Origin: Streptococcus gallinaceus
GTDB lineage: Bacteria; Bacillota; Bacilli; Lactobacillales; Streptococcaceae
Assembly (NCBI RefSeq): GCF_024170225.1
Contig: NZ_JALJXU010000003.1
Location: forward strand, 124,001-188,000
Direction: 5' to 3'
DNA length: 64,000 nucleotides
Each line of letters opens with the position of its first letter. The first letter of the stretch is position 1. This document shows positions 26,350-35,745 of the stretch, one piece after another. The notes under the pieces are model-generated. The model saw only the letters and a program-made list of their open reading frames with translations. It was not told where the DNA came from and ran no database searches. The translations under genes and the position numbers were made by a program.

Positions 26350-27189
26350 ATGAAACTGAAAAAAATGTTACTAGGAGCGACTGTGCTTCTTGCAGGTCTT
26401 GCATTGACAGCTTGTGGAACGAGCAAGAAAACGGAAACGAAAAAAGACAGTTGGGACAGCATTAAATCTGCTAAAAAAGTTACGATTGGTTTTGACAATA
26501 CCTTTGTACCAATGGGATATGAAGATAAGTCAGGAAAAAATGTCGGCTTTGATATTGACCTAGCAGAAGCGGTTTTTGCCAAATATAACGTCAAAGTTGA
26601 ATGGCAGCCAATTGACTGGGATTTGAAAGAAACAGAACTCAGTAATGGCAACATCGCGCTCATCTGGAACGGCTATACTGCTACAGCTGAGCGCAAGAAG
26701 AAAGTGCTCTTTACGGATAATTACATGGCCAATGCTCAAGTCTTGGTAACGAAAAAGTCTTCAAAAATTGATACAGTGGCGGCTATGAAGGGTAAAGTTT
26801 TGGGAGCCCAAGCTGGTTCGTCTGGCTACACGGCTTTTGAAAATCAAGCAGACATTCTCAAAGACATCGTCAAAGACAATGATGCAACGCAATACTCAAC
26901 TTTTAACGAAGCCTTGATTGATTTGCAAAATGATCGGATTGATGGACTCTTGATTGACCGCGTTTATGCAAATTACTACTTGAAAGAAGAAGGAATTCTT
27001 GCAGACTACAATGTCTTAGATGCTGGTTATGACAGTGAGGCTTTTGCAGTCGGTGCACGAAAAGCAGATAAGACCTTGGTTAACAATATCAATAAAGCCT
27101 TGAAAGAACTCTATGCAGATGGCAGTTTCCAAAAAATCTCTGACAAATGGTTCGGAGAAGATGTTGCTGCGGATGATATTAAGAAATAA
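26350..27189 (+). CDS. Amino-acid ABC transporter substrate-binding lipoprotein
   Basis: A 279-aa lipoprotein. The signal peptide ends in the lipobox LTAC (Cys about 21), so it is lipidated and tethered outside the membrane. The mature protein is a family-3 solute-binding domain (TIGFDNTFVPMGYEDKSG, FDIDLAEAVFAKYNV, GAQAGSSGY). ATG 26350 is chosen for AGGAG at 26339-26343; the open frame extends upstream into the ATPase without a signal peptide. Third gene of the operon, followed by a terminator. Confidence 0.92.
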   Translation: MKLKKMLLGATVLLAGLALTACGTSKKTETKKDSWDSIKSAKKVTIGFDNTFVPMGYEDKSGKNVGFDIDLAEAVFAKYNVKVEWQPIDWDLKETELSNGNIALIWNGYTATAERKKKVLFTDNYMANAQVLVTKKSSKIDTVAAMKGKVLGAQAGSSGYTAFENQADILKDIVKDNDATQYSTFNEALIDLQNDRIDGLLIDRVYANYYLKEEGILADYNVLDAGYDSEAFAVGARKADKTLVNNINKALKELYADGSFQKISDKWFGEDVAADDIKK

Positions 27190-27193
27190 ATAG

Positions 27194-27214
27194 AAACCAG
27201 ACATGGTCTGGTTT
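27194..27214 (+). terminator. Terminator after the amino-acid transporter operon
   Basis: AAACCAGAC, loop ATG, GTCTGGTTT, continuing into a T7 run. Confidence 0.9.
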
Positions 27215-27345
27215 TTTTGTATGTTTGTGACAAAAAAATCTTGGCACAAAAACTGTGACAAAGTTTGAGTGTTTTTGACAGAGGAAGCAAGTTATAATAG
27301 ACTTATCAAAATGAGTGAGCAAGATAAAAGTTCAATTCTAATTAA

Positions 27346-27485
27346 TCGAGTTTTATACGGTCTCACATCTTAGGGAATTGAGTTCGCCCTAAACTCTTTG
27401 GAAAAAAGATAAATCTTCCAAGTATTGACCATACTTTGTCAGGCTTTCTATTTTTCCTTCGAGTTTTATACGGTCTCACATCTTA
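27346..27485 (+). repeat. 27-bp direct repeat pair in the mtlA leader region
   Basis: Two identical 27-mers (core GTTTTATACGGTCTCACATC) lie at 27346-27372 and 27459-27485, 113 bp apart. The second ends next to the mtlA ribosome site. Between them are two hairpins: TTAGGG/CCCTAA (27371-27392) and GGAA..AAGAT/ATCTT..TTCC (27400-27419). This fills most of the 316-bp gap before mtlA. TATAAT at 27293-27298 is the likely -10 upstream; TGTGACAAA is repeated at 27226 and 27254. It may be an MtlR-responsive leader. Confidence 0.7.
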
Positions 27486-27505
27486 TATTTAGGAGGAGAG
27501 AAGAC

Positions 27506-29251
27506 ATGGAAAATGGTTCTTCTTGGAAAGTACGGGTTCAAAAACTCGGTACGACGTTATCAAACATGGTTATGCCTAACATTGGGGCATTCATTGCTTG
27601 GGGTGTCTTGACAGCACTCTTTATTGAAACAGGTTGGTTGCCAAATGCCCACTTTGCAAAAGCGGTTAGTCCAATGTTGACATATGCTTTGCCACTCTTG
27701 ATTGGTTATACTGGTGGTCATGCCGTTTACGGTCAACGTGGTGCGGTAGTTGGTGCTATTGCAACATTTGGTGCTATTTCAGGTTCATCTGTTCCAATGT
27801 TTATCGGAGCAATGGTTATGGGTCCTCTTGGTGCATGGTGCATTAAGAAATTTGATGAAAAATTCCAATCAAAAATCCGTGCAGGGTTTGAAATGTTGGT
27901 TAATAACTTCTCAGCAGGTTTGATTGGTTTTGCCCTTCTCTTGATTGCCAATAAATTGATTGGTCCAGTTGTAGCAAGTTTGACAGAAGCGATTGGTAAC
28001 GGAGTACAAGTTTTGGTTGACCTCCATCTTTTGCCACTTGCAAACATCTTGATTGAACCAGCTAAAGTTCTCTTCTTGAATAACGCCCTTAACCACGGTA
28101 TCTTTACACCTCTTGGTACAGAGCAAGTTCTTCAAACAGGTAAATCAGTTCTCTTCCTTTTGGAAGCAAACCCTGGTCCAGGTCTTGGTATCCTCCTTGC
28201 CTTTGCAGTCTTTGGTAAAGGTTCAGCTAAATCTTCTTCATGGGGTGCTATGATCATCCACTTCCTTGGTGGTATCCACGAAATCTACTTCCCATACGTT
28301 ATGATGAAACCAGCTCTCTTCCTTGCAGCTATCGCAGGTGGTGTAGCAGGTACATTTACAAATGTTCTTCTTGGCTCAGGTTTGTCTGGACCAGCTTCAC
28401 CAGGTTCTATTATCGCTATTGAATTGATGGCTCCTAAAGGTGTGTGGCCACACGTGAATGTATTCCTTGGTGTTCTTGTCGCAGCAGCAGTTTCATTCCT
28501 TGTCGCAGCTGTTATCTTGAAAGCAGATAAATCTGAAGGTGATGATTTGGCAAAAGCGCAAGCAGCAACAAAAGCAGCTAAAGCAGCTTCAAAAGGTCAA
28601 GCTCTTCCAGTTTCAGCAGAAATTTCAACAGACGCTGTTAAACAAATCATCTTCGCATGTGATGCAGGTATGGGTAGCTCAGCAATGGGCGCATCTCTTC
28701 TTCGCAAAAAAGTACAAGAAGCAGGTCTTGATATCCCTGTAACAAATAAAGCTATCTCAACACTTGAGGATACTGATTTGACATTGATTGTCACACAAGA
28801 AGAATTGACACTACGTGCACAACAACGTACACCACGCGCCATCCATGTTTCAGTAGATAACTTCTTGACATCACCAAAATACGATGAAATCGTAGCAAAA
28901 TTGGCAGACAAGGCACCAGCTGAAAAAAAGTCTGAAGCCGTAGGCCAAGCAACAAGTCAAGCTAGCCTCGTAGGTGTAGAAAAAGTGGTATTTGCCTATG
29001 ATAAGGCACAGGGTTCAGCGACTATGGGTAAAGAAACCTTGAAAGCTATTTTCAAGAACAAGAACATCACCATCCCAGTTGAAACAGTTGCCTACACAGG
29101 GTTGGCTCAATTAAACAATCCAGCTATCTTAGTGGTTGTTACTGCAGATAAAGCAGCAGGTGTAGAAGCTATTGCACCAGCAGCTCGTATCCTTGCGGTA
29201 GATAGTCTTGTTACTACACCAGACTACGACAAATTGGTCGCAACAATCTAA
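27506..29251 (+). CDS. mtlA: Mannitol PTS transporter EIICB with an extra degenerate IIB-like domain
   Basis: A 581-aa transporter that imports mannitol as mannitol-1-phosphate. The IIC membrane domain (1 to about 345) contains NMVMPNIGAFIAWG and GGIHEIYFPYVMMKP. A linker follows, then a IIB domain with phospho-cysteine in IFACDAGMGSSAMG (about residue 386). After it comes a second IIB-like segment, VVFAYDKAQGSATMG, where the cysteine is Tyr, running to the C-terminus. ATG 27506 has AGGAGGAGAG upstream; the open frame extends 27 codons earlier without support. First gene of mtlA-R-F-D. Confidence 0.94.
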   Translation: MENGSSWKVRVQKLGTTLSNMVMPNIGAFIAWGVLTALFIETGWLPNAHFAKAVSPMLTYALPLLIGYTGGHAVYGQRGAVVGAIATFGAISGSSVPMFIGAMVMGPLGAWCIKKFDEKFQSKIRAGFEMLVNNFSAGLIGFALLLIANKLIGPVVASLTEAIGNGVQVLVDLHLLPLANILIEPAKVLFLNNALNHGIFTPLGTEQVLQTGKSVLFLLEANPGPGLGILLAFAVFGKGSAKSSSWGAMIIHFLGGIHEIYFPYVMMKPALFLAAIAGGVAGTFTNVLLGSGLSGPASPGSIIAIELMAPKGVWPHVNVFLGVLVAAAVSFLVAAVILKADKSEGDDLAKAQAATKAAKAASKGQALPVSAEISTDAVKQIIFACDAGMGSSAMGASLLRKKVQEAGLDIPVTNKAISTLEDTDLTLIVTQEELTLRAQQRTPRAIHVSVDNFLTSPKYDEIVAKLADKAPAEKKSEAVGQATSQASLVGVEKVVFAYDKAQGSATMGKETLKAIFKNKNITIPVETVAYTGLAQLNNPAILVVVTADKAAGVEAIAPAARILAVDSLVTTPDYDKLVATI

Positions 29252-29284
29252 GACTTAGCAAACAATTTATAGTATAATAAGGCT

Positions 29285-31237
29285 ATGCTATTAACCAAAC
29301 GTGAAGAACAATTATTGAAAGCTTTCCTAAAAGTGGGAAAGCTTTCGTTGAAAGAAATGGCTGAAATTTTACAAGTTTCCAGTCGGACGGTCTATCGCAC
29401 CTTGTCAGATTTGACGGTAACCTTGGCGGATGAGGGGATTCTCATTATCAAGGAGGGAAAGAAATACCATCTGTCTGGAGATTTGGATAATGTGCAGCTG
29501 GATTCATCTTTAGAAGAATTTTCAGTTAGTGAACGTCAGTTACGGATTGCTTATAGTCTTCTGACCAGCTCCTCTCCCATTACCAATGAACAGTTGCAAG
29601 ATATTTTTCTTGTTTCCAATGTCACCATTATCCAAGATATGGCTGTTTTAGAGAAGCGCTTGAGTGATTTTGGATTAGAATTGGTGCGGGTAAAGGGCTA
29701 CAGTATTGGAGGGCCTGGGGCGAATCGTAGACGTTTTCTAGCAAATCTTCTAACAAATGCTATTTCGGTGCATGATTTTTGGCATGATAACATCACAGAG
29801 TTTACCATTCTCAATCCAGAGATGACAGGTGTGATTCGGCAGGTTTTTGAAGAACACCAAGCCAGTCTGGGTGAACTGGATGCCAAGCTAAAAGAGTTTT
29901 TGATGATGTTGTTGAGTTTGGCGGACAATCAGGGAGACTTGTATTCACAGGTCAATGTCTCCAAGGACGCGCTGGATATTTCACAAAAATTGTTTGCGGA
30001 TTTGGCCAAGGCGACAAAGCATTTTTACAACATTCAAGAGATTATTTATTTTGCAAATATCTTGGATGAGGTGATCTTGAAGCGGCAGGAAGTCCCCCTT
30101 TTCCGGGAAAAATTTGACAGTGAGTTTTATTACAATGTATCTCAGTTGGTGGATTCGGTGTCGCGCTTTACCAAGATTGATTTCGTTAAGGATAAGATGC
30201 TCTTTCAGTTATTATTCAATCACTTGAAGTTGAGTTTGGCAGTGCCGCAGCTCTTTCCGGAGCATTCCTTGTCAAATGTAGCTCATCTAGCAACGCAGAA
30301 CAATCAATTCTTGCATAGTCTAGTTAGCTTGCTCATGAAGGATATTTTTCCACCATTTTTACAAAATGAATACGAGTACGAGCTGGTAACGTTGCATTTT
30401 GCAGCGAGTCTGCGTCGCAGTCCGGATATTTATCCTATTCGCATTCTTTTGTTAACGGATGAGCGTCCGCTGACGACGAGTGTCCTGGTCTCTAAAATCA
30501 AAAACATTGCTCCATTTGTCGAGTTAATCGATGTGAAAAGCACAACGGATTTACCTCATTTACAGCTGAAACAGTATGATTATTGTCTGTCTACGAAACC
30601 TCTTTCGCATGAGGGAATTGACTTGATTTCAACTTTTCCAAATACGCAGGAAATCTTAGAATTACAGGAAACCTTGCAGTGCATCCAAGAAAATCGAACC
30701 ATTTCTGCGCGTGAAGATATTCGCCCAGAAGTTTCCTATGATTTGCAAGCCTACATCCAGTCGTCAAGCCAACTCTTGCAACATTTTGACTTTGACATGA
30801 TTGACAATCCAGCTGGTTTTGAAGCAACCGTTTATCAGATTATCGAAAACTTATCTGTCGTGACGGACGGTGATTATGTGGCTAAGAAGATTTTGGCACG
30901 ATTTGAGACCAGTCCATTAGCCATTCCAAATACCAATTTGGCGCTTTTGCACACGCAATCAAGCAAGGTGAACTCAAGCCAATTTATGGTGGTTGAATTA
31001 TCTCAACCTGTTCAAGCCTTGTCCATGAATTACCAACAAGAAGAAGTCAAACGGATTCTGGTCATGTTGACAAAATTGGATGAAAACCAAGAAATGCGTG
31101 ATTTGATGACAGCCATCAGCCAGTCGATTATCGAAAATAAATTGTACACTGAAATTTATCGAGCGGGAAATCGGGACATCATTTACCACCTGCTCAATAC
31201 CATCTTTACTGAAAAAATTAAAAAATTGGAGAACTAA
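29285..31237 (+). CDS. mtlR: Mannitol operon activator, BglG/MtlR family with PTS regulation domains
   Basis: A 650-aa transcription activator. The N-terminal HTH ([21 protein letters not shown]) and a second winged HTH are followed by two PRD domains with phosphorylatable histidines. A EIIB-Gat-like segment (about 390-480) and a C-terminal EIIA-Mtl-like domain (about 500-650) complete the protein. Phosphorylation by PTS proteins should switch it with mannitol supply. It lies between mtlA and mtlF, the usual streptococcal order. TATAAT at 29273-29278 ends 6 nt before its ATG, so an internal leaderless start is possible. Confidence 0.9.
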   Translation: MLLTKREEQLLKAFLKVGKLSLKEMAEILQVSSRTVYRTLSDLTVTLADEGILIIKEGKKYHLSGDLDNVQLDSSLEEFSVSERQLRIAYSLLTSSSPITNEQLQDIFLVSNVTIIQDMAVLEKRLSDFGLELVRVKGYSIGGPGANRRRFLANLLTNAISVHDFWHDNITEFTILNPEMTGVIRQVFEEHQASLGELDAKLKEFLMMLLSLADNQGDLYSQVNVSKDALDISQKLFADLAKATKHFYNIQEIIYFANILDEVILKRQEVPLFREKFDSEFYYNVSQLVDSVSRFTKIDFVKDKMLFQLLFNHLKLSLAVPQLFPEHSLSNVAHLATQNNQFLHSLVSLLMKDIFPPFLQNEYEYELVTLHFAASLRRSPDIYPIRILLLTDERPLTTSVLVSKIKNIAPFVELIDVKSTTDLPHLQLKQYDYCLSTKPLSHEGIDLISTFPNTQEILELQETLQCIQENRTISAREDIRPEVSYDLQAYIQSSSQLLQHFDFDMIDNPAGFEATVYQIIENLSVVTDGDYVAKKILARFETSPLAIPNTNLALLHTQSSKVNSSQFMVVELSQPVQALSMNYQQEEVKRILVMLTKLDENQEMRDLMTAISQSIIENKLYTEIYRAGNRDIIYHLLNTIFTEKIKKLEN

Positions 31238-31238
31238 C

Positions 31239-31676
31239 ATGGAATTTCAAAAAGAACTTATCAAATTAAATCAAACATTTGCGACAAAGGAAGAAGCCAT
31301 TCGTTTCTGTGGTCAGCAATTGTTTGAAGCTGGACATGTCAATGAGGCTTACATCGAAGCCATGATTAAACGTAACGAAGAATTGTCAGTCTACATGGGC
31401 AACTTCATTGCGATTCCTCATGGAACAGACGATGCGAAAAAAGAAGTCCTTTCATCAGGCATTACGATTGTACAAGTGCCTGCTGGTGTGAATTTTGGAA
31501 CAGAAGAAAATCCAAATACAGCAACTGTTCTTTTTGGGATTGCAGGACTTGGCGATGAACATTTGGAAATTATCCAAAAAATTTCAATCTTTTGTGCGGA
31601 TGTTGACAATGTTGTCAAATTGGCAGATGCCCAATTAGCAGATGAAGTAATCGCTTTACTCGATAGCGTTGCCTAA
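31239..31676 (+). CDS. mtlF: Mannitol-specific PTS EIIA component
   Basis: A 145-aa phosphocarrier that passes phosphate from HPr to the IIB cysteine of MtlA. The active-site histidine lies in [14 protein letters not shown] (about residue 61). The length is normal for stand-alone EIIA-Mtl. It starts one base after the mtlR stop and 15 bp before mtlD, so translation is tightly coupled. Confidence 0.95.
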   Translation: MEFQKELIKLNQTFATKEEAIRFCGQQLFEAGHVNEAYIEAMIKRNEELSVYMGNFIAIPHGTDDAKKEVLSSGITIVQVPAGVNFGTEENPNTATVLFGIAGLGDEHLEIIQKISIFCADVDNVVKLADAQLADEVIALLDSVA

Positions 31677-31691
31677 GAAAGAAGGAAGAAA

Positions 31692-32837
31692 ATGAAAAAA
31701 GCAGTACATTTTGGTGCCGGAAATATTGGTCGTGGATTTATCGGAGAAATTCTCTTTGAAAATGGTTTTGAAATCGCCTTTGTGGATGTCAATGAAAAAA
31801 TTATTGATGCCTTGAATGAGCGTGGTTCATACGAGATTGAAATTGCAGAAGACGGCCAACGCCACATTGCCGTTTCAGGCGTTCGTGGGATTAACAATGC
31901 TAAAAATCCTGAAGATGTTGTGGCAGCTATTGCAGAAGCAGACTTGATTACAACCGCCATCGGTCCAAATATCTTGCCTTTCATCGCAGGCTTGATTGCA
32001 CAAGGGATTGAAGCGCGTAAGGCTACTGGCAATCAACAACCAATTGATGTGTTGGCTTGTGAAAATATGATTGGTGGATCAGCTTTCCTTTATGAAGAAG
32101 TGAAAAAACACCTTTCAGAGGAAGGTTTGGCATTCGCAGAAGAATTTGTCGGTTTCCCAAATGCAGCTGTTGATCGTATCGTACCAGCCCAATCACATGA
32201 AGATTCCCTCTTTGTAGTCGTTGAACCATTTAACGAGTGGGTGGTTGAGACAAGCCGCATGAAAAATACAGAACTTCAGTTAAATGGTGTTCACTACGAA
32301 ACTGACTTGGAACCATTTATCGAGCGGAAACTTTTCTCAGTAAACTCTGGACATGCGACTTCAGCCTATACAGGTGCTTACTACGGTGCAAAAACAATCC
32401 TTGAAGCCCTTCAAAATGTCACCGTTAAAAACACTGTAGAAGCTGTTTTGGCAGAAATCCGTAGTCTTTTGATTGCGAAATGGAACTTTGATGAGGCAGC
32501 CTTGGTTGAATACCATAAGGTCATCATTAGCCGTTTTGAAAATCCATTTATCGTGGATGATGTCACACGTGTGGCTCGCACACCAATCCGTAAGCTTGGC
32601 TTTGACGAGCGCTTCATTCGGCCAATCCGTGAATTGAAAGAATGCGGACTGCGCTACGATAATCTTCTCAATACAGTGGCTTATGTTTTCCAATACCGTG
32701 ATGAAGCAGATGAGCAGTCTGTTCAATTGCAAGCTCTCTTGGCTGAAAAGTCATTGACAGAAGTTGTCCAAGAGGTGACTGGTTTGACAGATGCAGACTT
32801 GATTGCTGAAATCGTAAATGCGGTAGAAGTCGCTTAA
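31692..32837 (+). CDS. mtlD: Mannitol-1-phosphate 5-dehydrogenase
   Basis: A 381-aa cytosolic enzyme oxidising mannitol-1-phosphate to fructose-6-phosphate with NAD+. It has an N-terminal Rossmann motif ([13 protein letters not shown]). The central catalytic signature of polyol dehydrogenases reads [16 protein letters not shown]. Length matches the family. Last gene of the mannitol operon, followed by a shared terminator. Confidence 0.97.
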   Translation: MKKAVHFGAGNIGRGFIGEILFENGFEIAFVDVNEKIIDALNERGSYEIEIAEDGQRHIAVSGVRGINNAKNPEDVVAAIAEADLITTAIGPNILPFIAGLIAQGIEARKATGNQQPIDVLACENMIGGSAFLYEEVKKHLSEEGLAFAEEFVGFPNAAVDRIVPAQSHEDSLFVVVEPFNEWVVETSRMKNTELQLNGVHYETDLEPFIERKLFSVNSGHATSAYTGAYYGAKTILEALQNVTVKNTVEAVLAEIRSLLIAKWNFDEAALVEYHKVIISRFENPFIVDDVTRVARTPIRKLGFDERFIRPIRELKECGLRYDNLLNTVAYVFQYRDEADEQSVQLQALLAEKSLTEVVQEVTGLTDADLIAEIVNAVEVA

Positions 32838-32844
32838 TAAATCA

Positions 32845-32868
32845 AAAAAGAGCCCTTGAGCTCTTTTT
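32845..32868. terminator. Bidirectional terminator after mtlD
   Basis: AAAAAGAGC pairs with GCTCTTTTT around a 6-nt loop. It also ends the convergent metal-exporter gene. Confidence 0.85.
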
Positions 32869-34063
32869 ATTGATCGTTTTTTTTAGAAACTTGGTGGAAG
32901 ACGATTTGCCAGACTTCCTTTCGACGCCAAAGCGATGTATGAACACGATTATCCAGCTCGAAGGTGACGAGTTTTGATTTTTGACTAATGGATGTCATCT
33001 GGTAGTTGTGCATCTGTCCCTGCGGAAGTTGCTGAATGGCTAAAGTTTGTACCTTGTCCATGTAACGGCCGTCGGATGTGATAAAGGTGTAGTTGTCAGC
33101 GAAGAAATCTTCGAAACCTTTTTCTTGTGCCAGTATCTGTCCTTCGAAGCGGTAAAGTTTGTCATAGACATGCTCGTACATTTCGTCGTGGGGAATGGCA
33201 GACGGTTCTACGTGGATATCAACATCGAAGACCCCGTATTTTAGCTTGAGGAGTTCTTCAACATGCTCGGTAATTTCGTGGCTTTCATAGACAGAGAGGT
33301 CGGGATTCATTTCCAGGACAATGTCGAGGTAGATATTGGCTCCGTACGTCCGGCCTCGTTGTGATTTGACAGAAACGATTTTGGGGAGTTTTAAGATATC
33401 TTCTTCATACTGGTGGAGGAGATTTTCATCAAAACCATCAGATAAGGTAAAGAAGCTTTCCATAAAAATCTCATATGCCGTTTTGAGAATGAAAAATGTG
33501 ATGATAATAGCTGCAATCTTATCAATAATGGTCCAACCCATAGCAGCTGCAAATACGGCGATGGACGTTCCGATTGAGGTAACAGCATCCGATAAATTGT
33601 CCTTGGCAGCTGCTTCTAGAGCACGAGAACGTGCTTTTTTGGCGAGTCGCTTGTTGTACTCGTAGACGCCCAGCATGACGATGGCGGAGACAACTCCGAC
33701 AATGGCACCCATTTTATCAATCTCGACGACTTGGTTGTTGAGGATTTTTTGAATGGTGCTGGCCAAGACTTGGAAACCAACCACAAACATGATAAAGGAT
33801 GTGATGAGGCTGGCCAGATCTTCCATTTTCCAGTGGCCAAAGCGATGGTCGGTATCCGCAGGTTTTTGTGCCATGCGGAGTCCTAGTAAGACGGCGACAT
33901 TCCCAATAATGTCAGAAATGTTATTGAAAGCATCGGCAGTTAAGGCATCAGAGTGGAAGAGATTTCCTGCTGCTAGCTTGCAGCCAGACAGGAGGACATA
34001 GGCTGCGATAGAGAGGATAGCTCCCTTCTCAGCAGCCTTGAGATTTTTCATTTGATCTTGCAT
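32867..34063 (-). CDS. Cation diffusion facilitator (CDF) metal exporter, MntE-like
   Basis: A 398-aa cation/proton antiporter. Helices 1-6 cover about residues 15-205, with the metal-site helix SDALTADAFNNISDIIGN (Asp pairs, Asn in place of the His of zinc types). The long cytosolic C-terminal domain continues to residue 398, longer than the usual 300. Streptococcal MntE manganese exporters have this size and an Asn-Asp site, so Mn2+ is the best guess. ATG 34063 has AAAGGAG upstream; the frame runs 17 codons earlier without a site. Monocistronic on the minus strand. Confidence 0.82.
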   Translation of the reverse strand: MQDQMKNLKAAEKGAILSIAAYVLLSGCKLAAGNLFHSDALTADAFNNISDIIGNVAVLLGLRMAQKPADTDHRFGHWKMEDLASLITSFIMFVVGFQVLASTIQKILNNQVVEIDKMGAIVGVVSAIVMLGVYEYNKRLAKKARSRALEAAAKDNLSDAVTSIGTSIAVFAAAMGWTIIDKIAAIIITFFILKTAYEIFMESFFTLSDGFDENLLHQYEEDILKLPKIVSVKSQRGRTYGANIYLDIVLEMNPDLSVYESHEITEHVEELLKLKYGVFDVDIHVEPSAIPHDEMYEHVYDKLYRFEGQILAQEKGFEDFFADNYTFITSDGRYMDKVQTLAIQQLPQGQMHNYQMTSISQKSKLVTFELDNRVHTSLWRRKEVWQIVFHQVSKKNDQ

Positions 34064-34130
34064 GGTATCTCCTTTGTATCCATTTATTCTAGCAAAAATA
34101 GAGCTATTTTTCAAAGAAAGGAAACGAACA

Positions 34131-34154
34131 AAAAAGAGCCAGAGGCTCTTTTTT
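34131..34154 (-). terminator. Terminator after the HAAS-DUF4097 gene
   Basis: AAAAAGAGCC, loop AGA, GGCTCTTTTT, between two minus-strand genes. Confidence 0.85.
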
Positions 34155-35289
34155 AGTAGATCTCAATATCTCCTGACTTCGTTTGGAGAATGAGGTCAGC
34201 ATGGGATTCTGGAGCGTGGTAGGTATACCCACGTCTCGTTTTCACAAGAGGAAGATTGGTTTCACAGTCGCCAAAATTGGTTTCGATTTGAAGTGAGGTG
34301 GTCTGTGCTGCCGCAGCAAATCCATTGATTTCCATATCACCAGAAGCAGTAGTCAAACTAGATTTTCCTGAAAAATTGCAATGGTGTAGCTCCATGTCGC
34401 CACTAGCACTTTGAAGAGTGACCTGTTCAAGCTGACTTTTGTTGATTTCCATATCGCCAGCTCCTAGTTGGATTTGAGAATAGTTGATTGTGCTGTCTGT
34501 CAAGCTAATATCTCCGCTTCCAATCTGAATGATTCCTTTTTTAACTTGGCATGAACGGAGGTCCATATCACCCGATCCTGCACTTAATTTGACCTGGGTC
34601 AATTGACACTGTTTCAAATCCATATCGCCAGAACCAGTTTGAATGGTTCCAGATGTGATAGCTAGATGTCTTGTCATCACATCTCCGCTACCGAGTTGGA
34701 TACTGACTTGCTCCAGTTTTTTATCTTGTGGAATGTACAGCTTAATGGTATTTCCAGAGAAGACTTCTGTCAGAATCCCTTTTATGAGAAATTCCATGTT
34801 AAAGCCAAATGAAAATTTTTCTTTTTGCTTGTTAAAGGATTGACGGATGTTAAGATGGCCATCCGTGTTTTCAATTTCAAGCTGGTTAGTGCTATCCGCA
34901 AGCAGGTAGGCATTTTTTTCCTCTGTTGGGAAAATGGAAATGTCTAGCGATCCGAAATGCAGGGACAGCTGATTAAAGTCGTCTAGGTCTACGCGGGCTT
35001 GGTTTGAATCAGCTTCTCCTTGAGAGAATGTAGTGTCTTCCTGATGGAAATTAGAGTGATTGGAAGTATTTTCTTTTTGCTGGATGGTAGCTGGGCTAGA
35101 TGCAAGTTTGCTGAGTAATTCGTTTGCGACTTCTTTTGGACTGCCTAATCCGTCTAGAATGCTGGATTCATTTTCAGGACCTGCTTCTTCAAAAAGCTCT
35201 GTAAAGTAGTCAATGGCTTCATTGTATTCTTCTCGTGGAAGTGGTTGGAGTAGCTGTGCTAATTCGTCTAAAAATTGTGTCTGTGTCAT
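34153..35289 (-). CDS. HAAS (DUF1700) plus DUF4097 beta-helix protein
   Basis: A 378-aa protein. Residues 1 to about 63 form a HAAS/DUF1700 domain (FLDELAQLLQPLPREEYNEAI, GLGSPKEVANELLSKL). A low-complexity polar linker runs to about 105, then a DUF4097-type right-handed beta-helix with about ten rungs carrying GSGDMDL/GDMEI repeats. HAAS domains typically partner a PadR regulator, which overlaps this gene upstream by 4 nt. No signal peptide or clear membrane helix is visible, although many relatives are membrane-linked. Likely an envelope-stress sensing pair; biochemical role unknown. Confidence 0.82.
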   Translation of the reverse strand: MTQTQFLDELAQLLQPLPREEYNEAIDYFTELFEEAGPENESSILDGLGSPKEVANELLSKLASSPATIQQKENTSNHSNFHQEDTTFSQGEADSNQARVDLDDFNQLSLHFGSLDISIFPTEEKNAYLLADSTNQLEIENTDGHLNIRQSFNKQKEKFSFGFNMEFLIKGILTEVFSGNTIKLYIPQDKKLEQVSIQLGSGDVMTRHLAITSGTIQTGSGDMDLKQCQLTQVKLSAGSGDMDLRSCQVKKGIIQIGSGDISLTDSTINYSQIQLGAGDMEINKSQLEQVTLQSASGDMELHHCNFSGKSSLTTASGDMEINGFAAAAQTTSLQIETNFGDCETNLPLVKTRRGYTYHAPESHADLILQTKSGDIEIY

Positions 35290-35603
35290 TTGCGGAGGCT
35301 CCCTTCAATAATTTGGTCGATGCTTGTTTTGTAGTGTTCCCATTCTTGCTGGAGAAAGGGGAGATGCTCTTGTCCCTCGGTCGTAATCGTATAGTACTTA
35401 CGCTTGCGTCCTTGGAATTCTTGTGAATAGGTGGTCAGAAATCCAGCTTTTTCCAACTTTTTCAAGATGGGATAGAGGGTGGATTCTTTGAAATCGGCGA
35501 CCAATTTGATGGTTTGGCTAATCTCGTATCCATAGGAATCATGTTTTTCGATGATGGATAGAACCAAAAATTCAATCAAAATGGATGAAACTGGGTAATA
35601 CAT
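35286..35603 (-). CDS. PadR-family transcriptional regulator
   Basis: A 105-aa winged-helix regulator. LIEFLVLSIIEKHDSYGYEI is the PadR signature helix, followed by ESTLYPILKKLEKAGFLTTY and the wing RKRKYYTITTEG. ATG 35603 has AAGGAGGA upstream; the frame extends 18 codons further without support. It overlaps the HAAS-DUF4097 start, forming a two-gene unit that it probably autoregulates through the dyad in its promoter. Confidence 0.9.
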   Translation of the reverse strand: MYYPVSSILIEFLVLSIIEKHDSYGYEISQTIKLVADFKESTLYPILKKLEKAGFLTTYSQEFQGRKRKYYTITTEGQEHLPFLQQEWEHYKTSIDQIIEGSLRK

Positions 35604-35616
35604 CCTGTCCTCCTTA

Positions 35617-35667
35617 TGTATAAATATTTTATATATAAATAATATACCTATACACAAATTATGTCAA
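35617..35667 (-). promoter_or_regulatory. Promoter and dyad of the PadR operon
   Basis: On the minus strand TTGACA (35667-35662), a 17-bp spacer and TATTAT (35644-35639). An inverted TGTATA/TATACA pair (35617-35622 and 35649-35654) brackets the -10, as expected for an autorepressor site. Confidence 0.6.
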
Positions 35668-35745
35668 GAACTATATATATAAAATTTTTATATTTTTTGT
35701 CCAAGAGTGATTTATGATATAATTTGCTGAGAAAGAAGATGTTGT

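Noticed and set aside
27275-27298. TTGACA...TATAAT promoter for mtlA
   Set aside because: The hexamers are only 12 bp apart. The TATAAT may be used, but not with this -35.
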